A DNA stretch of 64,000 nucleotides from Brasilonema angustatum HA4187-MV1 (GCA_019359695.1 JAHHGV010000033.1:1-64000); one strand, 5' to 3'. Positions 26,486-35,870 are shown, counted from the first letter of the stretch. The notes: generated from the letters alone by a model not told the origin. Made by a program: numbers and translations.

Positions 26486-26724
26486 GGACGAGAATGCAAG
26501 CTTGAGAATCGTGCAAGATTTCAGTTGCTATGAGGTGATTGTTGAGGCATATTTCTTAAACGCATCCAACAATTCCACTGATGGTAAGATTGCTTTTGTT
26601 GCCCAAGCGCTCGAAGCTACGCTCTATAGTCACCCAACGACTGCTGCATATGTGGAGCATAGCCAGAAATAGTCATGAATATAGTTTCCAGCAACACACC
26701 TACCATTACTACATATAGTTCCTG

Positions 26725-29700
26725 ATGAATCAGAAACACACTTGGCTTCAATACTCCCTCCTATGCAGCCTTCTCCTGCTTACTAGCAAGGTTGCTCACG
26801 CTCAAATTACCCCAGATAACACCCTTGGGGCAGAAAGTTCGCGCCTCACACCCAACGTCCAAATCAAGGGTGCAGCAGCTGACAGCATCTCTGGCGGCGC
26901 TCAACGCGGAAGCAATCTTTTTCACAGTTTTAGTCAGTTCAATGTGGGTAATGGACAACGAGTATATTTTGTCAATCCTGTAGGAATACAAAATATTCTG
27001 ACACGGGTGACAGGTAAGGAAGCCTCAAATATCCTGGGGACGTTGGGCGTTAACGGTAGCGCGAATTTGTTTTTGCTTAATCCTAATGGGATTTTGTTTG
27101 GTCCCAATGCGCGATTGGATGTAGGCGGATCGTTTGTGGGGACGAGTGCGAGTGCTTTTCGCTTTGGGGAGCAGGGTGAGTTTAGTGCTACGAATCCGGA
27201 AGCGCCGCCGTTGTTGATAGTGAATCCTTCGGCGTTGTTTTTTAATCAACTTAATCCGGGGGCGATCGCCAACGTTTCTAATGCAACTGCAGGAACAACA
27301 CCCACTGGAGACAAAGCATTTGGGTTACGGGTTGCGGATGGACAAAACTTACTGTTGTTAGGTGGCACTGTAGAAAATGCTGGAGGATTGAATGCCTTTG
27401 GAGGACGAGTTGAAATTGGCGCAGTTGCAGGTGTCGGGACAGTTCAGCTGAATCTTGATAGTAGCTTGAGTTTTCCAAGCGATCTTCCACGAGCAGACGT
27501 ATTTCTTACTAATAGATCTCTGATTGATGTCGCTGCTGGTGATGGTGGAAGTGTAACCATTAACGCACGAAATCTGGCTATTTCACAAGGCAGTGGAGTA
27601 CAAGCGGGAATTCGCTCTGGGCTGGGAACTCCTGACAGTAAAGCAGGGGACATTGTCTTAAACACTTCAGAAGCGCTCCGAATCGAAGAAAGAAGTGTCG
27701 TTCAAAACAGCGTATTTCCAGAATTGTCTGGATTTTCTTCTGGAACAGGTAACAGTGGAGATATTCGTATTACAGCAGGATCGCTATCTATGCTGGATCG
27801 TTCTCAACTAAGTGCAAGCACATTCGGGCAAGGCAATGCAGGGAGTATAATCATTCAAGCAAGGGATCGCGTTTCCTTGGATAATAATGCTCGGCTGACA
27901 GCCAATACTTCTGCAAAGGGAAATGCTGGAAGCATCATAATTCAAGCAGGTAACCGCGTTTCCTTAGATAATGATGCATTTATTAGTAGTCTGGTTACTG
28001 ACAAAGGCGTTGGTAACGGTGGTGATATCCGCATCTCTACAGGTTCCCTTACAATCGCTGGTGCTGCTCAACTGGATAGTAGCACCTTCGGTCAAGGCAA
28101 TGCGGGCGATATAATTATTGATGCTCGCGACACTGTTTTATTTAGCGGGGTTAAAGGTAATTTAGCCAGTGGTATCTTAACCACTGTAGAAAGACAAGGA
28201 AATGGTAATGGTGGCGATATTCGTATAAGTGCTGACTCAGTAATAATTACGGATGGAGCAGATTTAAGTACTTACACTACAAAAAAAGGTAACGCAGGAA
28301 ATATTGATATTGAAGCACGTAATCAAGTAACCTTATCTAATCGTTCTAGCTTGTCAAGCAATACATTTGCACAGGGGAGTGCAGGAAATATCTCAATTGA
28401 TGTTGGCAACCAAGTGAACCTTGACAATATTTCCTATATATCGAGTGTAGTAGGAGAAAACGCGAGAGGTAATGGTGGGACAATCAGCATTAAAACCGGA
28501 TCTTTATCTATGACTGCTTCCCAGTTACAAACTAGTACTTTTGGACGGGGAGATGCAGGGGATGTAATAATCAATGCCCTTGGTGATATATCCCTATCAG
28601 GATTTGTGCTTCAAGAGGGGTTGCCAGTTAGTAGTGCTATTTTTAGTGCAGTTGAAAATACTGGCATTGGAAATGCCGGAGATATTCGCATCAACTCTAA
28701 AACTTTTTCAATGGCAGATAATGCCACACTAAAAGCTAGTACACAAGGGCAAGGTAATTCAGGCAATATTTTTATCAATGCGAGCGATCGCGTTTCGTTG
28801 GATAGCAGGGCAATTATCTCGAATATTGTGGGAAATGTCCTTAATCCTGGACAGTTCGGCGATGGTAAAGGTGGAACTATCGGCATTGATACTGGTTCGC
28901 TATTGATGATAAATGGTGCCCAACTCCAAGCGAGTACTTTTGGACGAGGGGATGCAGGCGATATTATCATCAATGCTCGCGACAGTTTTCTTGCTTCTGG
29001 GTTTGGACAATTTGAAGATTTGACACGTCCCACAGCTGCTTACAGTATTTCTGCTGATAACAGTAACGGTAATGGCGGCAACATTCGCGTTAATACTGGT
29101 TCGCTATTTGTTGAAAATGGGGCACGATTCAGTGTTTCCACATCTGGTGAAGGTAGGGCTGGAAATATTGCTATTGATGCCCGTGATGCTGTTGTTGTAG
29201 ATGGAGTTAGTAAAATTGGATATTTGAGTCAATTGTCTACAGCAACAGATGACGATGCAAAGGGAGTAGGGGGAACGATAACTGTTAATACAAATTCTTT
29301 TCGCGTTAGTAATGGCGGGTTGGTAACTGCCCAAACAACTTCTGCTTTTCAAGGTGGGGATGTGACGATTAACGCAAATAATTTTGCAGCTATCCAAGGT
29401 GGACGAATTATTACAACAGCGACTAACCAAGGACAAGCTGGTAGCATTACCCTCAACGCTGATAGTATTAACCTCTCAGGCAGAAATCAAAGAAGCGCTA
29501 GCGGACTATTTGCCAACACGACCTCAACAGCTTCCGGTCAAGGTGGCAATATCCAAGTGAATGTTAGGCAATTAAATGTGAGCGATTACGCCCAAATCTC
29601 TGTCAATAGTCAAGGCAGTGCAATTGCAGGTGATATTAACATTAACGCCAACACGGTACGACTGAGCGATCGCGCTAACATTGTCGCTGAAACAGCATCT

Positions 29701-30396
29701 CAAAATGGTGGCAACATCAGCATTAAGAACGCAAATCTACTTTTATTACGTCGAAATAGCCTGATTTCTGCCACTGCAGCACAAGGCGGTAACGGTGGTA
29801 ACATCACAATGAATGCTCAATTCATCGTCGCAGTTCCCAAAGAAAACAGTGACATATTTGCCAACGCCTTTCAAGGACGCGGCGGCAACATCACCATCAA
29901 CACTCAAGGACTGTTCGGCATCGTTCGGGCTTCCTTCCCCACCCCACAAAGCGACATCACCGCCAGTTCAGAACTCGGTGTCCAAGGACAAATCTTCATT
30001 ACCCAGCCAGAAGTCGAACGCACCTCTGGACTGATCGAATTACCCACGCAAGTTGTTGACGCCACTACCCAAATTGCCCAAATCTGCCCCAGAAGCCCCA
30101 ATGCAAAACCTTTAGGCGAATTTATCATCACCGGACGCGGTAGTTTACAACCAAATCCTCTAGAACCTTTGGCAGGTACACCTAACTTGAGTCCGTTGGC
30201 AACTTTGGACTCACAAAACTCTGCTAACGTACCGCAAACATCCCCATCAATAGCCGTAACGCCCACTGCGCCTGCAATTGTTGAAGCGCAAGGCTGGGTA
30301 AAAGATCGCGATGGCAACATTACATTAGTTGCTTTTGCGCCTCAAGCGACGCCGTCTAGTCGCCCTGCAGCAACGGTATGTCCTGTCTCTAAATAA
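26725..30396 (+). CDS. Two-partner-secretion (filamentous hemagglutinin-type) exoprotein, S-layer family
   Basis: A 1223-residue secreted protein. The signal peptide ends near VAHA-QITPD. The TPS domain (about 28-160) carries FVNPVGIQNILTRVTG and LNPNGILFGPNARLDVGGSF, the signature of TpsA exoproteins. Then come about 900 residues of beta-helix repeats: GNGGDIRI, LxxSTFGQGNAGDIIIxARD and similar. The C-terminal module holds ICPRSPNAKPLGEFIITGRG and VEAQGWVKDRDGNITLVAF, typical of cyanobacterial members. No TpsB/FhaC transporter is in this window, so the partner must be elsewhere. It is probably a surface filament or adhesin. The 3' end overlaps the opposite-strand antitoxin gene by eight bases. 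Confidence 0.93.
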   Translation: MNQKHTWLQYSLLCSLLLLTSKVAHAQITPDNTLGAESSRLTPNVQIKGAAADSISGGAQRGSNLFHSFSQFNVGNGQRVYFVNPVGIQNILTRVTGKEASNILGTLGVNGSANLFLLNPNGILFGPNARLDVGGSFVGTSASAFRFGEQGEFSATNPEAPPLLIVNPSALFFNQLNPGAIANVSNATAGTTPTGDKAFGLRVADGQNLLLLGGTVENAGGLNAFGGRVEIGAVAGVGTVQLNLDSSLSFPSDLPRADVFLTNRSLIDVAAGDGGSVTINARNLAISQGSGVQAGIRSGLGTPDSKAGDIVLNTSEALRIEERSVVQNSVFPELSGFSSGTGNSGDIRITAGSLSMLDRSQLSASTFGQGNAGSIIIQARDRVSLDNNARLTANTSAKGNAGSIIIQAGNRVSLDNDAFISSLVTDKGVGNGGDIRISTGSLTIAGAAQLDSSTFGQGNAGDIIIDARDTVLFSGVKGNLASGILTTVERQGNGNGGDIRISADSVIITDGADLSTYTTKKGNAGNIDIEARNQVTLSNRSSLSSNTFAQGSAGNISIDVGNQVNLDNISYISSVVGENARGNGGTISIKTGSLSMTASQLQTSTFGRGDAGDVIINALGDISLSGFVLQEGLPVSSAIFSAVENTGIGNAGDIRINSKTFSMADNATLKASTQGQGNSGNIFINASDRVSLDSRAIISNIVGNVLNPGQFGDGKGGTIGIDTGSLLMINGAQLQASTFGRGDAGDIIINARDSFLASGFGQFEDLTRPTAAYSISADNSNGNGGNIRVNTGSLFVENGARFSVSTSGEGRAGNIAIDARDAVVVDGVSKIGYLSQLSTATDDDAKGVGGTITVNTNSFRVSNGGLVTAQTTSAFQGGDVTINANNFAAIQGGRIITTATNQGQAGSITLNADSINLSGRNQRSASGLFANTTSTASGQGGNIQVNVRQLNVSDYAQISVNSQGSAIAGDININANTVRLSDRANIVAETASQNGGNISIKNANLLLLRRNSLISATAAQGGNGGNITMNAQFIVAVPKENSDIFANAFQGRGGNITINTQGLFGIVRASFPTPQSDITASSELGVQGQIFITQPEVERTSGLIELPTQVVDATTQIAQICPRSPNAKPLGEFIITGRGSLQPNPLEPLAGTPNLSPLATLDSQNSANVPQTSPSIAVTPTAPAIVEAQGWVKDRDGNITLVAFAPQATPSSRPAATVCPVSK

Positions 30397-30793
30397 CAGT
30401 AAATAAGCTCGGCTCAACATGAAAAAATTCTCCCAGCTTTCGCGCTTGTTCTGGAGTTATCTTTTGTTGTCCATCTAAAATATCAGCAATCAAATTTTCT
30501 GCTCCTAAAATCACCTGCAAATCTTCTCTAGTTTTGTCAGATTGTTCTAAAAGGAACAAGAGCATAGAGGGAGGATTCATCTGCTCATCAGGCTGATAAT
30601 ATTCTTGTTCAAATTTTTCAATTAAAGTAATTAATAACTGATATAGTTCATTTTCTTCAGGAGTACGTTCCCGGTGCATTAAATTTTCTACAATGGCTAA
30701 AGCTTGTTTATTTTCTGCTTCAGTCCTGATAATTTTAGGAATATAAGTAATTAATAATTCTTTATATTTCTCGGAATTAAAAGTAAGGGTCAT
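30389..30793 (-). CDS. HigA-like antitoxin (HTH)
   Basis: A 134-residue protein, started at the ATG at 30793 (MTLTFNSEKYKELLITYIPK). The N-terminal half is an acidic helical region; the C-terminal half (LLEQSDKTREDLQVILGAEN, then DILDGQQKITPEQARKLGEFF) is a helix-turn-helix of the HigA/XRE type. The start overlaps the toxin gene by 17 bases, the normal HigBA layout with the toxin first. It should neutralise the toxin and repress the operon promoter. Its 3' end overlaps the exoprotein stop. Confidence 0.88.
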   Translation of the reverse strand: MTLTFNSEKYKELLITYIPKIIRTEAENKQALAIVENLMHRERTPEENELYQLLITLIEKFEQEYYQPDEQMNPPSMLLFLLEQSDKTREDLQVILGAENLIADILDGQQKITPEQARKLGEFFHVEPSLFTVI

Positions 30794-31076
30794 TTTTCCA
30801 TTCTTCCTTATCGTATTCTGCATGAGTGAGGATATATTTAATATAAATTAATTGCCCTTCATAATCTATGCTCACGATCAATCGGTATTTATTCCCTTTT
30901 ATATTGAAAACCGTAAAATTACCGACAGCTTCAGCTTTAGGAAAAACTTTTTGTACTTCGACTAAATTTGACCATTTAGCTTTACTACAAAGTTTATACC
31001 AGTTGCTAAGGGCTTCCTGACAATCTGCATGAATTTCTGCATATTCTCTTAAGGTTTTAAAACTGATGATGTGCAT
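30777..31076 (-). CDS. HigB-family mRNA interferase toxin
   Basis: A 99-residue protein starting MHIISFKTLREYAEIHADCQ, the standard HigB opening; GGAG lies just ahead of this ATG, so I prefer it to a TTG nine bases earlier. The core FNIKGNKYRLIVSIDYEGQL followed by IYIKYILTHAEYDKEEW carries the RelE-fold strands and the His and Tyr of the RNase site. It cleaves ribosome-associated mRNA when free of antitoxin. The pair sits on the strand opposite the island genes, between the exoprotein and the TPR-CHAT gene. Confidence 0.88.
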   Translation of the reverse strand: MHIISFKTLREYAEIHADCQEALSNWYKLCSKAKWSNLVEVQKVFPKAEAVGNFTVFNIKGNKYRLIVSIDYEGQLIYIKYILTHAEYDKEEWKNDPYF

Positions 31077-31229
31077 CTTCTCCAAGAAAATCTAATCAAT
31101 ATATAAATCTCTTTTTCTTTATAGCTTCAAAGAGAAATCCAGCAACTGGTTATTAATGGTTGGGTATCAGAAGTGGGCAAGAGCGTGTCCATCCAATGAG
31201 ACAATAATTAGCGATGAGGAGTGCTTCCT

Positions 31230-33968
31230 ATGAAATCTACTAAACGACGCTATAAGAAATTTATTCGTTTTGTTATCCCAATGGTGATAACTTGCTTATT
31301 GTGTATTACATCACCTATACTTGCTCAAACTCCAGTAACTTCCACGTTGATAGCCCAAAGCCAATCTGGATTAACTCTCGAACAGCAGGCGCGATCGCGC
31401 TATAGCGCCAATCAATTTACAGAGGCAGCAACGCTTTTTCAACAAGCCGCCCTTGCTTATAAAGCTGCTGGAAACCCCATCCGTCAAGCTCTCAGTCTTA
31501 GCAATTTATCGCTTTGCTATCAACAACTGGGACAGTGGAATGATGCTAGTAAAGCGATCGCCGACAGTCTTGCACTTTTAGAAGCAACTATACCAAATAC
31601 CTCAGAGAAATCACTGGCGCTGGCGCAAGTCCTCGACATCCAAGGCGGGTTACTCCTGGCACGTGGACAAACCGAAGCCGCGCTGAAATCCTGGGAACGC
31701 GCCACACTTGTTTACACTCAGCTAGGCAAGCCTGACAAGGCACTGATCAGCCAAGTTAACCAGGCACAAGCTTTACAAAACTTAGGATTATATCGACGGG
31801 CGATCGCCTTACTCCAAACTGCCTTAAAGTTACCGCAGCGTTCGACGACGAATACTGAAACAATAACCAACGCTGTTCAACTCAAAACTCTAGAAAGTCA
31901 ACTGCAAGGAATTTCTGCCTCCCCGGAAACTGCAACCGCGCTTCGTACTTTAGGAGATTCGCTGCGGGTGACTGGTAATTTGACTCAAGCACGCCTCGTT
32001 TTAGAGCGTAGTCTGGCGATGCTCCAGCAGGGAGCCGCCCAAAGGGCGATCGCCACCAAGTTGCAACTATCCGACATCATCACATTAACTCAACTCAGCC
32101 TCGGTAACACTGCCCGTGCTCAACTCAGCCTGGATAAAACTGACGAAACTCCAATTGATCCCCAAGCTGCCCAAGCTGCCTTGAAGTTCTATCAACAAGC
32201 AGCTTCTACGGTTTCTCCTCATTTACGGGTACAAGCACAAGTCAATCAATTCAGTTTACTCGTCGATAGCAATCAACAGTCTGCCGCTCAAACTTTCCTG
32301 CCACAGGTTCAACAACAAATCGAGGCATTACCTCCTAGTCGTACGGCAATTGAGGCACGGGTGAATCTTGCCCAGTCGATGATGCGGATGGAAAGTCAAA
32401 AAAAAGGAACATCTTCGTTGCTTGAAGCTCTTCTGACAAAGGCGGTACAACAAGCCAAAGATTTAGGAGATTCACACACCCTTGCCTACGCGCTGGGTAG
32501 CCTAGGCAATGTTTACGAAAAAATGCAGCAGTGGAGTCAGGCAGAAAAATTAACCTCACAAGCACTCCAGTTAGCGCAACAAAGTAACGCAGATGATAGC
32601 ACTTATCTTTGGCAGTGGCAGTTGGGACGAGTGCTCAAGGCTCAAGGGAAAAACACAGGTGCGATCGCAGCTTATAAAGAAGCAGTCGCCACAATCAAAT
32701 CTCTGCGAACAGATTTAGCGGCGGCGAGTCCAGATTTACAGTTTTCTTTCCGCTATGCTGTTGAGCCAATTCACCGTCAACTCGTCGGACTCTTGGTGAA
32801 CTCGAATAAACCCGATGACTTGAAGGTGGCGCGGGATGTTATTGAAGCATTACAACTAGTCGAACTCGATAATTTCTTCCGGGAAGCATGTCTGAATGGA
32901 AATCCAGCACTGATTGATCAAGTGGATCAACGTGCAGCTGTGATTTACCCAATCCTTTTAGAAGACCAGCTTGCCATCATCACAAGTTTACCGCAATCCG
33001 CGAGCCAAAAGTCAACAAAGGAATCCCACAACTTACGCTACAAAAAAACCGATGTCAGCAGCAAAGAGGTGGAAAATCTCGTATCGACGCTACGCGGCGA
33101 TTTGCAGCAAAACACAACCGGAGATTTGGCACTGCCGGAACTCCAAAAATTATATAATTGGCTTATCCGTCCGGTAGCCGCAGAACTTGCCGCGAGCAAA
33201 GTAGAAACCTTGGTTTTTGTTTTAGATGGTGCTTTGCGAAATATTCCGATGGCGGCGCTGCACGATGGTCAAAAGTTCCTTGTAGAACAATATAGTATTG
33301 CTTTGACACCTGGATTGCAACTTTTGTCGCCGCGATCGCTCAAACAAGAACAACTAGGTGCATTGGTTGCTGGACTTAATGCCGCACGTCCTCCAGCGTT
33401 TCCGTCACTACCTTATGTCGAGACTGAGGTAAATAAAATTAAATCCGAGATTCCAACCCAAATCCTGTTTAACCAAAAGTTTACAAATACCGCCTTTCAA
33501 AATAGGGTATCTGCTGTTTCGTCACCGATTGTTCATTTAGCAACACACGGTCAATTTGGCTCTACAGCAGATGATACTTTTATTCTTACTTGGGATGGCA
33601 AAATCAAAGTCAATCAACTCAGTAGCGTTCTCAAAACAGTCGAATTATCGCGGAAGAATTCGCTTGAACTCCTTGTGCTGAGTGCATGTGAAACAGCAGC
33701 GGGCGATACTCGTTCGGCGTTAGGATTAGCGGGGGTTGCAGTGCGTTCCGGCGCACGCAGTACCGTAGCAACATTGTGGCGCGTCAACGATGAAGCTTCA
33801 GCAACGCTCATCGGTCAATTTTATGATCAATTGGCGCACATTAGTAAAACAGGTATCTCAAAGGCAGAAGCCCTGCGTCGTGCCCAACTTGCAATTCTTA
33901 AAGATCGCAACTATCGACAACAACCCTATTACTGGGCGGCGTATGTGCTGATTGGTAACTGGACGTGA
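31230..33968 (+). CDS. TPR-CHAT protein, exported
   Basis: A 912-residue protein. The ATG at 31230 is chosen for the GAGGAG at 31216. The signal peptide runs to about SPILAQTPV. Tetratricopeptide repeats cover about 40-540 (ARSRYSANQFTEAATLFQQA, then NLSLCYQQLGQWNDASKAIA and others). The CHAT domain covers about 590-912: HLATHGQFGS with His773, LSACETAAGD with Cys820, then TVATLWRVNDEASATLI and the closing YYWAAYVLIGNW. The dyad is intact. It is likely a periplasmic peptidase whose TPRs select or gate the substrate. As the last member of the island, its plausible substrates are the exoprotein or DUF928 protein, which is inference. Confidence 0.9.
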   Translation: MKSTKRRYKKFIRFVIPMVITCLLCITSPILAQTPVTSTLIAQSQSGLTLEQQARSRYSANQFTEAATLFQQAALAYKAAGNPIRQALSLSNLSLCYQQLGQWNDASKAIADSLALLEATIPNTSEKSLALAQVLDIQGGLLLARGQTEAALKSWERATLVYTQLGKPDKALISQVNQAQALQNLGLYRRAIALLQTALKLPQRSTTNTETITNAVQLKTLESQLQGISASPETATALRTLGDSLRVTGNLTQARLVLERSLAMLQQGAAQRAIATKLQLSDIITLTQLSLGNTARAQLSLDKTDETPIDPQAAQAALKFYQQAASTVSPHLRVQAQVNQFSLLVDSNQQSAAQTFLPQVQQQIEALPPSRTAIEARVNLAQSMMRMESQKKGTSSLLEALLTKAVQQAKDLGDSHTLAYALGSLGNVYEKMQQWSQAEKLTSQALQLAQQSNADDSTYLWQWQLGRVLKAQGKNTGAIAAYKEAVATIKSLRTDLAAASPDLQFSFRYAVEPIHRQLVGLLVNSNKPDDLKVARDVIEALQLVELDNFFREACLNGNPALIDQVDQRAAVIYPILLEDQLAIITSLPQSASQKSTKESHNLRYKKTDVSSKEVENLVSTLRGDLQQNTTGDLALPELQKLYNWLIRPVAAELAASKVETLVFVLDGALRNIPMAALHDGQKFLVEQYSIALTPGLQLLSPRSLKQEQLGALVAGLNAARPPAFPSLPYVETEVNKIKSEIPTQILFNQKFTNTAFQNRVSAVSSPIVHLATHGQFGSTADDTFILTWDGKIKVNQLSSVLKTVELSRKNSLELLVLSACETAAGDTRSALGLAGVAVRSGARSTVATLWRVNDEASATLIGQFYDQLAHISKTGISKAEALRRAQLAILKDRNYRQQPYYWAAYVLIGNWT

Positions 33969-34331
33969 GAGATATATCCTACATTCCGCAGGTTTTGTTT
34001 TCTTCCCAAATATTTTTGGTACTTTGGAATCATTAGTCGTTATTGGATAAAGGATATCAGCGTTTTGTGTTGAGTTTTTATTTTCCGAAATTGTTGACAA
34101 AATTCTCAATTATTTGGGTTTGCCCAAAGTCTTTTGGTTCAAACGAGCGAAAATTCATTAAAGCGATCACTGACCTGCAGAATGTCGGATAGATAAAAAC
34201 ATATGATATTTACACTTATCATTGAGTCTGAGTCTTTAGTTAGAAAAAATTCACACAATTAATAAGACTGGAGACGGAAACAAAAATACTGTCTAACCAA
34301 TAAACTTTTATTAGTAATAGAGGAATTGGTG
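33969..34331. other. Spacer between the TPR-CHAT gene and the EYNDR gene
   Basis: About 360 AT-rich bases with no ORF of coding character and no repeat that I recognise. AGAGGA at 34319-34324 serves as ribosome binding site for the following gene; the same AGAGGA-TTGTG pattern precedes its paralogue. Confidence 0.4.
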
Positions 34332-34643
34332 ATGTCAGAATATAACAACCCTGAATATAACGACCGTGAATATAACGACCGTGAATATAACGACCGTGAA
34401 TATAACGACCGTGAACATAATAACCCTGAAGGAGTTGGCGAGTTTGCTGTTGATGCTGGTGTTGATACAGCAGCAAATAACGTTGCTAACAGGGTAATTG
34501 AAGGGATAGCCGAGCATATTCCAGGTGGTCGGGCAATTGAGCCTATGCTTGAAACTGAAGTTGATTTAATGCTTGATAACAGAATCAATGAGGAAGTTAA
34601 TGAGCGTATAGAAGGTGTTGAAGACAGGTTTTCAAACCGTTAG
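34332..34643 (+). CDS. Small acidic protein with EYNDR repeats, unrecognised family
   Basis: A 103-residue protein, ATG at 34332. Residues 3-32 are six five-residue units (EYNNP, EYNDR four times, EHNNP) encoded by a 15-bp minisatellite. The remaining 70 residues form a conserved domain (EFAVDAGVDTAANNVANRVI ... HIPGGRAIEPMLETEVDLM ... INEEVNERIEG). The next gene repeats this domain with a different N-terminus. I recognise no family. It is soluble and probably helical, with a Gly-rich hinge. No catalytic residues are evident. Confidence 0.8.
   Translation: MSEYNNPEYNDREYNDREYNDREYNDREHNNPEGVGEFAVDAGVDTAANNVANRVIEGIAEHIPGGRAIEPMLETEVDLMLDNRINEEVNERIEGVEDRFSNR
34338..34427 (+). repeat. 15-bp coding minisatellite
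   Basis: Six in-frame units of GAATATAACGACCGT type; the four central copies are identical, the first and last differ. Copy number can change in steps of five residues without frameshift. Confidence 0.95.
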
Positions 34644-34725
34644 TGATCTAGACGTAATCAATTTCTTGAAGCCGCACTATCATGATAGTCTAGGCATCGT
34701 GTTATCAGTAATAGAGGACTTTGTG

Positions 34726-35025
34726 ATGTCAGAACATAATCACCATAAACATCATCACCATACAGATGGTAACCCTGAGGGAGCTGGTGAGTTTATAGTT
34801 GATGCTGGAATTGATACAGCAGCAAATAACATTGCTAATAGGATGATTGATGGCGTTCTGTCCCATATTCCAGGCGGTCGGGCAATTGAGCCTATGATTG
34901 AAACAGAAGCTGATTTAATGCTTGATAATGCAATCAATGAAAGAGTTAATCGGCGTATCGAAGGTATCGAAGAGGCGTTTGAAAACCCTCCCCATCATCG
35001 CCACCACCATCGTGAATCAGAATAA
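34726..35025 (+). CDS. His-rich paralogue of the EYNDR protein
   Basis: A 99-residue protein, ATG at 34726 preceded by AGAGGA. The N-terminus HNHHKHHHHTDG and the C-terminus HHRHHHR are His clusters; the middle 70 residues (EFIVDAGIDTAANNIANRMI ... PGGRAIEPMIETEADLML ... NRRIEGIEE) match the upstream protein at most positions. It is a tandem duplicate in which the tails have diverged. The His clusters suggest binding of nickel, zinc or copper, an inference. No known family recognised. Confidence 0.8.
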   Translation: MSEHNHHKHHHHTDGNPEGAGEFIVDAGIDTAANNIANRMIDGVLSHIPGGRAIEPMIETEADLMLDNAINERVNRRIEGIEEAFENPPHHRHHHRESE

Positions 35026-35039
35026 TAAGACGGCTACAA

Positions 35040-35455
35040 AGTAGGGAAGTCACGCTCCATTCGCCCTAGCCATAGGCCGTAGTTCGTCCGTACTAATCTC
35101 CTGCATCCTGGTGTGGTTGTGGGGGATTTTAGTGTGTGGGGTTTTTGGTTTTTTGGGCTATAGCTTCTCTACGAGACGCTGCTTTGTATGCCTAACGGCA
35201 CGTCTTACGGCGAACGCCCTCGCTTGCGTGCGCTTGCGCTTACGCGCTCTACGCTCCTTTGCAGATCGCCCTCGAAACACCCCAAATCCATCTACTGTTA
35301 TTTCTGCTGACTCCCATCCGATAAGTATTTTAGCTACTTTTCTGCGCCTTTTTTTATTTAATACCTACCCTTGAAAGCTACTCCCTACTCCCTGCCCCGT
35401 TCCCTCAAATCGCTTTTAGTCTAAACTCCAATAAGGTAGTTACGCAACAAAAACT
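35040..35455. repeat. Repeat-rich spacer before the HxlR gene
   Basis: It contains GC-rich dispersed repeat (about 35160-35285, with CGCTTGCGTGCGCTTGCG) and a spacer motif CTACTCCCTACTCCCTGCCCC. Open frames across it are compositional artefacts. Confidence 0.5.
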
Positions 35456-35809
35456 ATGAAAGCAGAAGCACAAAACCATAGCCGACTAACTTGTGAAGTA
35501 GAAAACACACTAAAAGTCATTGGTGGACGCTGGAAGGTTTTGATTATTAGAGAATTAATGGATGGTGTGAAACGCTTTGGTGAATTACAGCGAGCTTTAG
35601 ATGGAGTTACTCAAAAAATGCTAACTCAACAACTCAGGGAGATGGAGGAAGATGGGGTTATTGATCGCAAAGTTTACCCGCAAATTCCTCCAAAAGTAGA
35701 GTATTCTTTAACACCTTTAGGGGAAAGTCTTAAACCAATTCTCTATGCAATGCATGAGTGGGGCGTCAAGCATTTATCTGAAATAAATAATAAGAAGCAA
35801 AATATTTGA
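35456..35809 (+). CDS. HxlR family winged-helix transcriptional regulator
   Basis: A 117-residue protein. The signature Cys (TCEVENTLKVIGGRWKVLII) is followed by the HxlR winged helix: FGELQRALDGVTQKMLTQQL is the helix-turn-helix and DRKVYPQIPPKVEYSLTPLG the wing. The N-terminal Cys is often a redox or electrophile sensor in this family, and HxlR proteins usually control a neighbouring oxidoreductase. No such gene is directly adjacent, so the target is unknown. The homologous domain is complete. Confidence 0.92.
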   Translation: MKAEAQNHSRLTCEVENTLKVIGGRWKVLIIRELMDGVKRFGELQRALDGVTQKMLTQQLREMEEDGVIDRKVYPQIPPKVEYSLTPLGESLKPILYAMHEWGVKHLSEINNKKQNI

Positions 35810-35870
35810 GCACTGGACTTGGTTAGTTAATTCCTAATAATGGTAAGGCACAAAAGACTAAAAAATTTAT

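Noticed and set aside
26448-26672. 74-codon frame between DUF928 and exoprotein genes
   Set aside because: Begins inside the hairpin repeats, with no ribosome binding site; the sense-like end (FVAQALEATLYSHPTTAAYV) is unplaced, so it was left out.
30389-31085. Reading the HigBA-like pair as part of the island operon
   Set aside because: It is on the opposite strand with its own overlap architecture, so it is an inserted or separate module.
34240-34588. Minus-strand frames with YIHGR-type and SLYSR-type repeats
   Set aside because: They are antisense readings of the EYNDR minisatellite, which is in the plausible coding frame on the plus strand.
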